Assembly (NCBI RefSeq): GCF_044385915.1
Contig: NZ_JBISCC010000126.1
Span: forward strand, 202,596-266,595
DNA length: 64,000 nucleotides
Reading direction: 5' to 3'
Source of the DNA: Thalassobellus citreus
Lineage (GTDB): Bacteria; Bacteroidota; Bacteroidia; Flavobacteriales; Flavobacteriaceae
The notes beneath the pieces are model-generated. The model worked only from the letters and a program-made list of their open reading frames with translations. It did not search any database and was not told the origin of the DNA. This document shows, in pieces, positions 50,580-60,436 of the stretch (positions are counted from its first letter, which is position 1; every line of letters begins with the position of its first letter). A program made the translations under genes and the position numbers.

Positions 50580-51923
50580 TTAAATACCATAACGTTTTAT
50601 TTTGTTGTATAGCGTTTGTCTTGTAATACCTAATTGATTTGCTGCAGCACTAAAATTTCTTTGGTGTTTGTTAAGAGCATTTTCAATCATGGTTTTTTCC
50701 ATATCGTCTAAAGTAATATCTAAAACTTTTGAAAATGATTGAGATGGTTTTTTAAACATAAAATCGTTAGCTGTAAGTGTTTTTTGCTCACTTAAAATAA
50801 CACTTCGCTCAATAGTGTGTTGCAACTCTCTAACATTTCCTGGCCATTGATGGTCTAATAATTTTTTTTGTCCTGAGGCATTTATTTTCAATCCTAATTT
50901 ACTATATTTTTTAGAGTAGATATTTAAAAAATATTCAGAGAGCACTAATACATCTTTATCGCGATCTCGCAACGGAGGTGTTTCAATTTGAATGGTGTTT
51001 ATTCTGTATAATAAATCTTCTCTAAATAACCCTTCTTCAACCATTTGTTCTAAATTGCAATTGGTAGCACAAACTAATCTAATGTCTACTTGTATCGCAT
51101 GATTAGAGCCTACTCTAAAAACTTCCCTGTTTTGTAAAACAGCTAATAATTTAGCCTGTAATGATAGAGAAAGGTTTCCAATTTCATCTAAAAAAAGGGT
51201 GCCGCCATTTGCGGTTTCAAATTTACCGGCTCTATCTTCGTGGGCGTCTGTAAAAGACCCTTTTGTATGTCCGAAAAGTTCGCTTTCAAAAAGGTTTTCA
51301 CTAATGGCACCCATATCTACACTTACTAAAATTTCATCTTTTCTAGAAGACCCATTATGTATGGCTTGTGCAATAAGTTCTTTACCTGTACCGTTTTCGC
51401 CAGTTATTAAAACATTCGCTTTGGTTTTAGCTACTTTTTGAGTCATCTTTAAAACCTCATTTATAGCTTTAGAATGTCCTATAATTGGGGTTTCTTTTTT
51501 ATTTATTAATTGTTTTAAATGCCTGACTTCTTTTCTAGATTGCCGGAATTGATAGGCCGATTGTATGGTTGCTAATAACTTACTATTATCCCATGGTTTT
51601 AATATAAAATCTGTAGCACCTTCTTTTAAGGCACGAACTGCAATTTCTACACCACCATAGGCAGTTATCATAATTATTGAGGTATCTGGAGATAACTCTT
51701 TAATACGTTTTAACCAATAAAAACCTTCATTTCCTGTATTTACGCCAGCCGAAAAATTCATGTCTAATAAAATAACATCGTAGGTTTTTATATTAGAAAT
51801 AGAAGTTATAAGGTTGGGGTTAGAAATTGTAGTAACCGTTTTATATTCAGATTGCAATAGTAATTCTAAAGCACTTAAAATACTTTTATTGTCATCTACA
51901 ATAAGAATGTTGCCTGGAATCAT
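50580..51923 (-). CDS. sigma-54-dependent response regulator (NtrC type)
   Basis: A 447-residue activator: receiver domain (1-120) with phosphoacceptor Asp54 in LLDMNF and conserved Lys109, AAA+ domain (about 145-385) with Walker A GENGTGKE (175-182) and the sigma-54 contact loop GSFTDA (222-227) in place of the textbook GAFTGA, and a Fis-type helix-turn-helix at the end (NFSAAANQLGITRQTLYNKI). The substitution in the loop is common in this phylum as far as I recall. A perfect palindrome 50 bases upstream of its start is the likely binding site, shared with the divergent export operon. Confidence 0.94.
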   Translation of the reverse strand: MIPGNILIVDDNKSILSALELLLQSEYKTVTTISNPNLITSISNIKTYDVILLDMNFSAGVNTGNEGFYWLKRIKELSPDTSIIMITAYGGVEIAVRALKEGATDFILKPWDNSKLLATIQSAYQFRQSRKEVRHLKQLINKKETPIIGHSKAINEVLKMTQKVAKTKANVLITGENGTGKELIAQAIHNGSSRKDEILVSVDMGAISENLFESELFGHTKGSFTDAHEDRAGKFETANGGTLFLDEIGNLSLSLQAKLLAVLQNREVFRVGSNHAIQVDIRLVCATNCNLEQMVEEGLFREDLLYRINTIQIETPPLRDRDKDVLVLSEYFLNIYSKKYSKLGLKINASGQKKLLDHQWPGNVRELQHTIERSVILSEQKTLTANDFMFKKPSQSFSKVLDITLDDMEKTMIENALNKHQRNFSAAANQLGITRQTLYNKIKRYGI

Positions 51924-51974
51924 TATTAATAAGTTTGTTTTTCAAAGCTAGCCATTAGATGTTTATGTTTTAAA

Positions 51975-51999
51975 AAAGTGTAAAATATTTTTACACTTT
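51975..51999. promoter_or_regulatory. perfect palindrome, probable enhancer site of the sigma-54 regulator
   Basis: Arms AAAGTGTAAAA and TTTTACACTTT are exact complements around TAT. A further half-site TTTTACAC lies at 52011-52018, exactly 22 bases (two helical turns) after the same half-site in the palindrome. It lies in the gap between the regulator gene and the export operon, about 83 bases upstream of the sigma-54-like promoter, as expected for an upstream activator site. Confidence 0.65.
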
Positions 52000-52081
52000 T
52001 TGTCCATTTATTTTACACTATATTTTGTTTAATTCAACAATTTTATATGTAACAGGTTGTAAATTAATGTGTTGTATTTTT

Positions 52082-52096
52082 TGGCACAACATTGGG
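52082..52096 (+). promoter_or_regulatory. sigma-54-like promoter of the export operon
   Basis: TGGCAC (-24 element) is followed by five bases and TGGG in the -12 position, where TTGC is the consensus; the -24 element is perfect and the -12 element matches at two of four bases. Transcription would start near 52108 and leave a short leader to the ATG at 52124. Confidence 0.5.
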
Positions 52097-52123
52097 AATA
52101 GACTATGCAAAATATACATAAAT

Positions 52124-53485
52124 ATGCATCAAAAAATGATTTGGATTCTTGTTATAGGGCTACAGCTAAGTGCCTTTAAAACATTTTCCCAGAAAGTTTG
52201 GAGTTTAGACGATTGTATAGCTTATGCTTTAAAACATAATCTTACTCAAGAAGCACAAAATTATAATGCTGAAATTAGCAAAGAACGATGGCTGCAAAGT
52301 AAACGAGATATGTTGCCAACTATTGGTATTTCTTACCCAAGTTATAATGTTAGTTTAGGGCGTTCTTTAGATCCCGTTACTAATAGCTTTATAGATACTC
52401 GTTATGTGTCTGGTTTAAGTGGCGGATTGTCATCATCTATTACTGTTTTTGAATCTTTTAAAAAGTGGCATGCTTTAGCTTATAGTAAATTACTATATCA
52501 ATCTAGTAAATTTAGAGAGCAACAGGCCGAGTATGATTTGGCTTTTAAAATTATGGGATTGTTTAATACAGTATTGTTTCAAGAAGGTGCTTTAGATATT
52601 ATAAAAGAGCAACAAGCAGTCAATTTTTTATACCAAAAAGAAATTTCTAAAAAAGTAGCATTAGAGTTAGTTGCAAAAGCCGATTTGTATGCTATTGAAG
52701 CCACTATAAGTGCAGATGCTTTAGCGGTTTTAAAAGCCAAAAATGCACTTAATGCCGCAAAATTAGCACTCATTCAAGAAATGAATTTAGAGGCTGTTAC
52801 TATTAATATTATTCAAGACGCACCATCTAACCTTAATGTAAGTAGTGTTCCATTAAATATCGATCATCTATTTAATACTTCAAAAAAAGCATTACCTAAT
52901 CTTCAAATAAGTCAGCTTAATATTGAAACGGCAAAAAAAGAATTGGCAATGAGCAAAACAGCTCGTTACCCTAGTATACGTTTTGGAGCAAATATGTTTA
53001 CCAGTTATTCTGATAATTTTAAAGATGCAACAGGGAGTACAATTATTTTTAAAGATCAGATAAAAAATAACCTGTCTAAATCTTTTGGTTTTTCTCTTAA
53101 CTACGCGCTTTTTAATAATGGAAGAACTCGTAGTAGTATAAAAATAGCTAGAATACAATTAGAAAAGGCTAAAACACAATTAGAAATAGAAGAGCAGCGT
53201 ACTTATAAAGTTATTCAAGAATTATTACAGAAAAACGAAGCCCTTATTGCCGAAAAGGAGTTGACTCAAAAAAACATAAAGGCCAAAGAAAAAGCATATG
53301 ATATTGCAAAAAGAAAATTTGAAAAAAAATTAATTAATCTTTACGAATTAGAAATAGCAAGTAACGCTTATTTAAATACTAAAATAGAGCAAGTGCGTTT
53401 AATGGCTCAAATGGCAATTCAAAAACGCACCTTAGACTTTTATAATGGTACTTTTAAGTTACCAATTAAATCAACTTCAAATTAA
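52124..53485 (+). CDS. TolC family outer membrane efflux protein
   Basis: A 453-residue outer membrane channel subunit. The open frame runs back to 52025, but the ATG at 52124 gives a signal peptide (MHQKMIWILVIGLQLSAF) and leaves space for the promoter; the ATG at 52136 is a second choice. The two repeated halves have the TolC start SLDDCIAYALKHNLTQEAQNY and RDMLPTIGISYPSYN, with long coiled-coil helices near 200 and 400. It should form the outer membrane exit for the ABC system whose adaptor begins 4 bases later. Confidence 0.9.
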   Translation: MHQKMIWILVIGLQLSAFKTFSQKVWSLDDCIAYALKHNLTQEAQNYNAEISKERWLQSKRDMLPTIGISYPSYNVSLGRSLDPVTNSFIDTRYVSGLSGGLSSSITVFESFKKWHALAYSKLLYQSSKFREQQAEYDLAFKIMGLFNTVLFQEGALDIIKEQQAVNFLYQKEISKKVALELVAKADLYAIEATISADALAVLKAKNALNAAKLALIQEMNLEAVTINIIQDAPSNLNVSSVPLNIDHLFNTSKKALPNLQISQLNIETAKKELAMSKTARYPSIRFGANMFTSYSDNFKDATGSTIIFKDQIKNNLSKSFGFSLNYALFNNGRTRSSIKIARIQLEKAKTQLEIEEQRTYKVIQELLQKNEALIAEKELTQKNIKAKEKAYDIAKRKFEKKLINLYELEIASNAYLNTKIEQVRLMAQMAIQKRTLDFYNGTFKLPIKSTSN

Positions 53486-53489
53486 AAAC

Positions 53490-54740
53490 ATGGATACCAA
53501 AATTGAAAAGAAAAAAGGCATAAAACCAAAACATATACTTATAGGAAGTACTATTCTTGTTTTTCTGTTTTTTATAGCGAATATGATTTTTAATAGTTCG
53601 GGTTCAACACTAAAGGTTGAAAAAGAGAAGATTACTATTTCGGAAGTTGTAAACGATAAATTTAACGATTACATAAGTATTAGTGGAAATGTAAATCCTA
53701 TTAGCACCGTGTATTTAGATGCCTATGAAGGTGGTCGTGTTATGGAAATATTAATTGAAGAAGGAAGTATGGTGAAAAAAGGCGATGTTATTTTAAAGCT
53801 TGAAAATCGTGAATTATACGGACAAATTTTAAATAGTGAAACTAATTTGGCTTTAAAACAAAATGGACTTAGACAAACACAAATTAATTTTGATTCTAAG
53901 CGCATTAATGGGCAAAAAAGTTTGTTAGAATCGGCTTTTCAACTTAAAAAAGCAAAACGAAAATTTGAACAATTTAAAGCCTTATATGAAGAAGAATTAA
54001 TAGCCGGCGAAGAGTTTTTACAAGCAGAAGAAAGTTTTGAACTCGCAGAAAAAAACCATGAAGTTAATAGATTTCAAGTAAAACAAGATTCGTTACTTAA
54101 TACCACGAGTATAAAAGAATTGGTTAAGGATTTAACACGTATGAAACAAACATTAAGTATGGAATACGAGCGTATAGAAAACCTAAATGTAAAGGCACCT
54201 ATTGATGGGCAATTAGGAACTTTAGATGCCGAATTAGGGAAGCAAATAGGGCGTGGGCAATCTATAGCGCAAATAAATGTATTAACCAATTTTAAAATAG
54301 AATCTACTATTGATGAGCATTATATAGACCGAGTTAAACGAGGTCTTTCTGGTACGTTCGAGCGAAACGATGTGCTTTATAACGTTAGTTTGAAAAAGGT
54401 ATATCCTGATGTTAAAGCAGGTAAATTTAAAATAGATTTGGTGTTTTCTGGAGATAAACCAGATAACATACGTACGGGGCAAAGCTACTATATAAAACTA
54501 CAGTTAGGTGCGCCTACTGAAGCATTGTTGTTGCCACGAGGCGCTTTTTTTCAAAGTACAGGTGGGCAATGGGTGTATGTGGTAGATCCTTTAGGTGAGT
54601 TTGCTGTAAAACGCTCGGTTAAAATAGGAAAACAAAATCCTAAATATTATGAAGTATTAGAAGGATTAGAAGCTGGAGAACACGTTGTAACATCAGGTTA
54701 TGATGCATTTGGAGATAGTGATAAATTACTTTTGAAGTAA
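53490..54740 (+). CDS. periplasmic adaptor (HlyD/RND membrane fusion) protein
   Basis: A 416-residue membrane fusion protein with an N-terminal membrane anchor (about 15-35), barrel and lipoyl halves (VYLDAYEGGRVMEILIEEGS near 75-95 and NVKAPIDGQLGTLDAELGK near 230-250), a helical hairpin (about 120-215) and a C-terminal end with VVTSGYDAFGDSDKLLL. The frame starts at 53445, but the ATG at 53490 lies just after the TolC gene and gives the cytoplasmic MDTKIEKKKG. It links the permeases to the TolC channel. Beyond its stop lies a 159-base gap with a hairpin. Confidence 0.9.
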   Translation: MDTKIEKKKGIKPKHILIGSTILVFLFFIANMIFNSSGSTLKVEKEKITISEVVNDKFNDYISISGNVNPISTVYLDAYEGGRVMEILIEEGSMVKKGDVILKLENRELYGQILNSETNLALKQNGLRQTQINFDSKRINGQKSLLESAFQLKKAKRKFEQFKALYEEELIAGEEFLQAEESFELAEKNHEVNRFQVKQDSLLNTTSIKELVKDLTRMKQTLSMEYERIENLNVKAPIDGQLGTLDAELGKQIGRGQSIAQINVLTNFKIESTIDEHYIDRVKRGLSGTFERNDVLYNVSLKKVYPDVKAGKFKIDLVFSGDKPDNIRTGQSYYIKLQLGAPTEALLLPRGAFFQSTGGQWVYVVDPLGEFAVKRSVKIGKQNPKYYEVLEGLEAGEHVVTSGYDAFGDSDKLLLK

Positions 54741-54850
54741 ACGTGGTTTAAAGTTGATTTAAGTAAAATAAAATATAGTTATTACGAATGTAATCTACAG
54801 TTGGGTACTATCTGTTTTTAATGAGAGATAAAAAAACAGAAAGATTATTT

Positions 54851-54870
54851 GGCGTTCTTTTAAGAACGCC
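54851..54870 (+). promoter_or_regulatory. hairpin between adaptor gene and permease genes
   Basis: GGCGTTCTTTTAAGAACGCC, 9-bp arms with a two-base centre (eight pairs with a four-base loop as RNA). It has no T run, so it is more likely an mRNA processing or stability element than a terminator. It divides the TolC-adaptor part from the permease part of the operon. Confidence 0.5.
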
Positions 54871-54899
54871 TCGTAATGACTAAATAAAACAATTAAAAG

Positions 54900-57320
54900 A
54901 TGCTATTTAAAATACTAAAAGAATACCTCCGTAGAATTACACGTAATTATAAAGTATATACTATTTCTATTTTAGGAATGAGTATTGCCATTATAGCGTC
55001 GTTTCATATTTATCATTATGTATATAAGGAACTTAGTGTAAATAAGTTTCATAAAAACCGAAAGGATATTTATAGGCTAACTTGTAATTTTGGAAATAAT
55101 TCTAATTTTAAATTAACAGTAACGCCTAATCCTTTAGGTCCTTTGTTAAAAGAAAAAATACCTCAAGTAAACAATTTTGTTAGACTTCAATCAGAAGAAC
55201 CTATTGAGCTTCATTTCAAAGGAGTATCTAATCTAAAGAAATTTGCACATGCAGATTCTTCTTTTTTTGAAATGTTTAATTTTTTAATTTTAGAAGGTAG
55301 TTTAACAAAGTTTAAAGAAACACCTAATGGTATTTTTTTAACTCAAAAAGTGGCTAAAGAATTATTTCAAGACAAAAATCCAATAGGTGAAGTGTTAACT
55401 GTTTCAGCATACAAAGCACCTAATAAAAGATCGTTAGAAGTTATAGGGGTAATTGAGGATTTTTCAAAAACATCAACCATACAAGCAGAGGGAATTATAA
55501 ATTTTCAAGATTATATAAATAATTCTCGTGCAAATGATTGGGGTTTATGGTCTCCAAGTTTGTACTTGTATATTCCTTTTTTAAAAGATGCCGAGCAATT
55601 ATCAACTAAGATTAGTGATGAATTGTTTAAAGAACGAAACCGAGTCGCAAATGGGTATACTATTAAAGAAAAAACTCCTTTTTATTTACAACGATTTGAT
55701 GATATTTACTTTGGCTCAAATGATATACAAAACCAAGAAAAAAAAGGCTCTTTACAATTTCTTAAAGTAATTGTGTTAGTAGGGTTTTTAGTGTTAATTT
55801 TTGGAGGGCTTAATTATATCATAATGAGTATTGGACTTAATAGTTCAAGAATTAAAGAGTTTACTACAAAGCGTTATTTAGGAGCTTCTAAAAATGTTAT
55901 TTTATTACAGCTTGTTTCAGAGTCAATTTTAAATGTTTTGTTAGCATTGTTAATAGCTTTTGCTTCTTACCCATTGTTAAATACGCGTGTTTCAGAGTTA
56001 ATAGGATTTGATTATCTATTGTCTTTAACATCAGATGTATTTATTTTAGTTACTTTCTTTTGTCTTGTGTTATTTGTTGGTTTTGTTATAGGTTTTATAG
56101 AGTTTTTAATTTCTTACAGTGCTGTTATCTTAAGCATCAATAGTAAAATAAAAAATATTTTTAATCTTTCTAATAAATACATTATTGGTTTTCAATTGGT
56201 ATTGAGTATTGCTACCATTATATCGGTTTTGGCAATCAAAAAACAAGTAGATTATATTGAAGATAAGGATATAGGTTTTGATATTCAGAACATTATTAGT
56301 GTTCCTACTATGAATTTTTCTGATGAAATTAGAAACCTATTAGAGTCTAAAAGTTATGTAAATGCTATTTCTAGAGGGCAAAATTTATTTCAATCAGATT
56401 TTAGAGCAACCAACACAAGATTAGTAGAACTTGATAAAGAAATAGATGCTATTGTTGTTCAAGGTGATAATAATTATTTAAAAGCATATAAAATACAAAT
56501 AGTACAAGGAAAAGATTTAAATCCTTTATTGCTGGCAAAAAATGTTAAAGAGCATTTTGATAGAACTAGTGTAAGGGCTGATTTAGTAGAGGTTTTGGTG
56601 AATGAAACGTTTGTTAAAAAAGCCAATCTTAAAAAACCAATTGGAACTATTCTGGAGAATGATTATGCGACAGGAATGAGAAAAGGAGTGATTATTGGAG
56701 TTTTTAAAGATGTTTATAATCTGCCTTTGCATTATCCTGTTCAACCCATTGTGTTTGGGTTTGATTTTCCAGGATATCCTAATGTTTTTCAAATATCCTA
56801 TAACCCTGAGTATAAAACGGAGTTACAAAATGACATTCTAGCATTTTTCAAAAGTAAAGGATTCGATGATGAAATCTTATTAAAAAGATTGATTGGATCA
56901 TACAAATACAAAGATATCTACAAAAAAGAGCTTCAACTAAAACGATTATTAGAAGCATTTACAGCTATTGTATTGTTTATCTCATTATTGGGTATGATTG
57001 CCATTAGTTTGTTTATTACCGAAAGTAAAACCAAAGAAATAGGCATTCGTAAAGTAAACGGTGCAACCATAAAAGAAATTATGATAATGCTTAATAAAGA
57101 TTTTGTAAAATGGGTGTTTATTGCTTTTGTTATTGCTTGCCCAATTGCCTATTACGTTATGAGTAAATGGTTAGAGAGTTTTGCATATAAAACCAATTTA
57201 AGTTGGTGGGTATTTGTCTTGGCAGGTGTATTTACACTAATAATAGCCTTACTAACGGTAAGTTGGCAAACTTATAGAGCGGCAACAAGAAATCCTGTGG
57301 AGAGTTTGAGAGATGAATAA
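54900..57320 (+). CDS. MacB/FtsX-type ABC permease, first copy
   Basis: An 806-residue permease with two FtsX-type units, each of a first helix, a large periplasmic domain and three more helices: helix 1 about 18-38, periplasmic domain to about 285, helices about 288-410, helix 5 near 425-445, second periplasmic domain to about 685, and the last three helices to 800. The ending EIGIRKVNGATIKEIMIMLN to NPVESLRDE is shared almost word for word with the two other permeases here, while the remainder is far less alike. It would act with the ATPase at 59703. Confidence 0.9.
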   Translation: MLFKILKEYLRRITRNYKVYTISILGMSIAIIASFHIYHYVYKELSVNKFHKNRKDIYRLTCNFGNNSNFKLTVTPNPLGPLLKEKIPQVNNFVRLQSEEPIELHFKGVSNLKKFAHADSSFFEMFNFLILEGSLTKFKETPNGIFLTQKVAKELFQDKNPIGEVLTVSAYKAPNKRSLEVIGVIEDFSKTSTIQAEGIINFQDYINNSRANDWGLWSPSLYLYIPFLKDAEQLSTKISDELFKERNRVANGYTIKEKTPFYLQRFDDIYFGSNDIQNQEKKGSLQFLKVIVLVGFLVLIFGGLNYIIMSIGLNSSRIKEFTTKRYLGASKNVILLQLVSESILNVLLALLIAFASYPLLNTRVSELIGFDYLLSLTSDVFILVTFFCLVLFVGFVIGFIEFLISYSAVILSINSKIKNIFNLSNKYIIGFQLVLSIATIISVLAIKKQVDYIEDKDIGFDIQNIISVPTMNFSDEIRNLLESKSYVNAISRGQNLFQSDFRATNTRLVELDKEIDAIVVQGDNNYLKAYKIQIVQGKDLNPLLLAKNVKEHFDRTSVRADLVEVLVNETFVKKANLKKPIGTILENDYATGMRKGVIIGVFKDVYNLPLHYPVQPIVFGFDFPGYPNVFQISYNPEYKTELQNDILAFFKSKGFDDEILLKRLIGSYKYKDIYKKELQLKRLLEAFTAIVLFISLLGMIAISLFITESKTKEIGIRKVNGATIKEIMIMLNKDFVKWVFIAFVIACPIAYYVMSKWLESFAYKTNLSWWVFVLAGVFTLIIALLTVSWQTYRAATRNPVESLRDE

Positions 57321-57334
57321 TAAAAGTATAAAAA

Positions 57335-59641
57335 ATGATGCTATTTAAAAATATAAAAATGTCTATTAGAAGGTTGAAAAACAATAGGCTACATGCTTTT
57401 CTTGGGGTTTTAGGGTTTTCTGCAGGATTCACCATGTGTTTAGCAATCGGTCTTTATATTTATGGAGAATATACTGTAGATACTTATCCTGAAAACCATA
57501 AGCGCATATTTAGAGTGTTTAACGCCAAAACAAATTCTTCAGATATTGATTATAATGTAAATGAGTTCTTAAAAAATAAGTTTGCTTCTATAGAAAATAC
57601 TTGCCCAATTTATATAAACTCAAAATGGGAGGTTGATGTATATACAAAAGAGAAGTCAATATATATTAAGGAAGGGTTAATAGCTACAACAAATGATGTT
57701 TTTGATATGTTATCAATGCCTATAATAAAAAGCGTTTCTGATACACCTTTTATTGATAAGAATTCTTCAATTATTACAGAGTCTGTATCGAAAAAAATAT
57801 TTGGTAATGCAAACCCACTAGGAAAAGCATTTAAGATAAATAGTTTTGAAACCGTTATTAGCGCTGTTATTAAAGATTTTCCTAATAATTCTAGTATTTC
57901 AGGAGGTATTTTACTTAATGCTGAAAACCCTGAGTTTAGATTAAATATGAGTTTTGTAAATGGAGAAATCATTACTTTAACCAATGTTTATCTTCTTTTA
58001 AAACAAAACCAATCACAAAAAGAGTTAGTTAATGTAATAAACAATTCTATTGGAAACCATATTAAAACAGTTCCAGAAATTTCTTTACAACCTATACAAG
58101 ATATTTACTTTAACACACAAATTAAGGACAATAACAGGCATGGAAACAAGAGTTTAATTACTATACTTTCTATAATAGGAATCTTAATTTTATTGCTTTC
58201 CGTTATTAATTATGTCAACTATATAATGTCTTTACAACTTAAGCGCATTAAAGAAATAGGAATTCGTAAAGTAAATGGCGCAACAAGAATCAATATTGTA
58301 ATTAATTATTTAATTGATGTATGTCTTTGGGTCTTTATTTCTTTTATGATATCGTTGATATTATTAAAAATATTAGTTCCTTATTTTAATCAGTTATTTC
58401 AAGAGCAACTAGATTTTCAGGCATTATCTGTCCCTACATTTATAATAAGTATCGTGTTGATATTAGCGGTTGTTATTTTAATATCGAGTTTGCCAATAAT
58501 TATTTTATTAATACGATTCGATATTCAAAGTTTTTTAAAAAACAAGGCACATACAAATACCAACACTATAAGTAGAAGTCTTTTACCTGTTTTTCAATTG
58601 CTAATTGCGATGCTTCTTATTGTTGGAGCTATTGTAATTCAAAATCAAATTTTTTATGCTAAGCATATAAATTTAGGTTTTAATGATAACGAATTATTAC
58701 ATATAGATGTACCCTATAAAGCTTTAGATCCTGTTTTGTTTAAAGAAGAATTACTTAAAAACCCATCAATTCAAGATGTTAGTTTAAGTGGAGGAATCCC
58801 AGGAAATCTTAGCTCAAGTATGAAAAATCCAGATTGGAATTATACTCTTTATCAAATGGATATTGATGAATATTTTTTGAATACTATGCAGATAACGTTA
58901 TTAAAAGGGCGAAATGTATCTAAAAATGATAGTAAACAATGTATTGTTAATGAAGCAACTTTAAAAGTTTTAGAAATTAAGAATTTTGAAAAGGAAAGAA
59001 TCAAATATATGGACGATGATTTAGAAATCGTGGGTGTTGTTAAAGACTTTCACTTTGGGTCTATTCATGAAAAAATAGAGCCATTAATTATGAAATATAG
59101 CATTAATAGAGCTGTTAGTCTTAGAATAAATAAAACTAATATTTCAAAAACCATGACATATATTAATAAAACATGGAAAAGTATGGTTTCTGGAACACCT
59201 ATAAAATATGAGTTTTATAACACTTCTTTTGATGCTATGTATAGAAAAGAAGAGAGACTTGCTAATGCCTGTACTCTATTTTCAATTATAGCAATTATAA
59301 TTACTTGTCTGGGGCTTTTTGGGCAGATTATATTTTTAACAGATAAAAAGACCAAAGAAATCGGTATCCGCAAAGTAAACGGTGCTACCATAAAAGAGAT
59401 TATGATGATGCTTAATAAAGGCTTTATAAAATGGGTGGGTATTGCTTTTGTTATTGCTTGTCCAATAGCTTATTACGCCATGAGTAAATGGTTAGAAAAT
59501 TTTGCATATAAAACTAATTTAAGTTGGTGGGTATTTGCTTTGGCAGGCATATTTACATTAATAATAGCCTTATTAACGGTAAGTTGGCAAACGTATAGCG
59601 CAGCAACAAGGAATCCTGTAGAGAGTTTAAGAGATGAGTAA
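57335..59641 (+). CDS. MacB/FtsX-type ABC permease, second copy
   Basis: A 768-residue permease with the same architecture as the first (helix 1 about 20-40; two large periplasmic domains; two sets of three helices). Unlike copy 1 it carries the EIGIRKVNGAT motif twice, after helix 2 (about 307) and again near the C-terminus (about 672), as expected for a tandem FtsX pair that has kept both coupling motifs. It begins 14 bases after the first permease gene. The final ~95 codons match the other two copies closely. Confidence 0.9.
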   Translation: MMLFKNIKMSIRRLKNNRLHAFLGVLGFSAGFTMCLAIGLYIYGEYTVDTYPENHKRIFRVFNAKTNSSDIDYNVNEFLKNKFASIENTCPIYINSKWEVDVYTKEKSIYIKEGLIATTNDVFDMLSMPIIKSVSDTPFIDKNSSIITESVSKKIFGNANPLGKAFKINSFETVISAVIKDFPNNSSISGGILLNAENPEFRLNMSFVNGEIITLTNVYLLLKQNQSQKELVNVINNSIGNHIKTVPEISLQPIQDIYFNTQIKDNNRHGNKSLITILSIIGILILLLSVINYVNYIMSLQLKRIKEIGIRKVNGATRINIVINYLIDVCLWVFISFMISLILLKILVPYFNQLFQEQLDFQALSVPTFIISIVLILAVVILISSLPIIILLIRFDIQSFLKNKAHTNTNTISRSLLPVFQLLIAMLLIVGAIVIQNQIFYAKHINLGFNDNELLHIDVPYKALDPVLFKEELLKNPSIQDVSLSGGIPGNLSSSMKNPDWNYTLYQMDIDEYFLNTMQITLLKGRNVSKNDSKQCIVNEATLKVLEIKNFEKERIKYMDDDLEIVGVVKDFHFGSIHEKIEPLIMKYSINRAVSLRINKTNISKTMTYINKTWKSMVSGTPIKYEFYNTSFDAMYRKEERLANACTLFSIIAIIITCLGLFGQIIFLTDKKTKEIGIRKVNGATIKEIMMMLNKGFIKWVGIAFVIACPIAYYAMSKWLENFAYKTNLSWWVFALAGIFTLIIALLTVSWQTYSAATRNPVESLRDE

Positions 59642-59702
59642 ATAAAAGTATAAATAAGTCGTAATGGCAAAAGCATAAAAATAATCTGTAAAACAAATAA
59701 TT

Positions 59703-60392
59703 ATGATAAAAACAGAAAATCTTTCAAAAATTTTTAGAACCGAAGAGGTTGAAACCAAGGCGCTTAACAATGTGAATTTACATGTAGAAAAAGGCGAGTT
59801 TACAGCTATTATGGGGCCTTCTGGTTGTGGTAAATCTACGCTGTTAAACATTATTGGTTTATTAGATAACCCTACCGAAGGTACTTATACTTTTAACGGT
59901 AAAGAAGTAGGCAGTTTAAAGGAAAGCCAGCGTACGCAGGAGCGTAAAGGAAATGTTGGATTTGTATTTCAAAGCTTTAATTTAATTGATGAATTAACTG
60001 TTTACGAAAATGTAGAGCTACCATTAATTTACTTGAAAATAAAGGCTTCAGAACGTAAACGCATGATTATGGAAGTGCTAGAGCGCATGAAAATGGGTCA
60101 TAGAACTAAGCATTTTCCACAACAATTATCAGGAGGTCAGCAACAACGTGTTGCCATAGCTCGTGCTGTGGTTGCCAATCCTAAATTAATATTAGCCGAT
60201 GAGCCTACAGGTAATTTAGATTCTAAAAACGGTAGAGATGTTATGGAATTATTAACCGAATTAAACCGTGAGGGGGCAACCATTGTAATGGTAACGCATT
60301 CAGACCATGATGCTAATTATGCTCACCGTATTATTAATTTATTTGATGGTAAGATCGTAACAGAAACTAGAAAAGATCCTGCTTTAGTGTAA
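59703..60392 (+). CDS. ABC transporter ATP-binding protein (MacB/LolD type)
   Basis: A 229-residue single-domain ATPase with Walker A GPSGCGKS (about 39-46), Q-loop FVFQSFNLIDEL, signature LSGGQQQR (about 139-146), Walker B LILADEPTGNLD and a switch His in MVTHSDHDANYA. This is the class that works with MacB/FtsX permeases on lipoproteins, peptides or drugs rather than the classic exporter class. It is the only ATPase in the operon and must serve all three permeases, 61 bases after copy 2 and 44 bases before copy 3. Confidence 0.95.
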   Translation: MIKTENLSKIFRTEEVETKALNNVNLHVEKGEFTAIMGPSGCGKSTLLNIIGLLDNPTEGTYTFNGKEVGSLKESQRTQERKGNVGFVFQSFNLIDELTVYENVELPLIYLKIKASERKRMIMEVLERMKMGHRTKHFPQQLSGGQQQRVAIARAVVANPKLILADEPTGNLDSKNGRDVMELLTELNREGATIVMVTHSDHDANYAHRIINLFDGKIVTETRKDPALV

Positions 60393-60436
60393 GACTCTTT
60401 CCTTCGTTTTTTAATTCTTGCTTAAATACTTAAACT

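Noticed and set aside
51975..51999. Reading the palindrome as an FNR/Crp site
   Set aside because: The core GTGTAAAA-N3-TTTTACAC has neither the TTGAT arms of FNR nor the TGTGA arms of Crp; its place beside a sigma-54 regulator gene and promoter explains it better.
54851..54870. Calling the hairpin an operon terminator
   Set aside because: There is no T run after it, and the genes on both sides belong to one export system.
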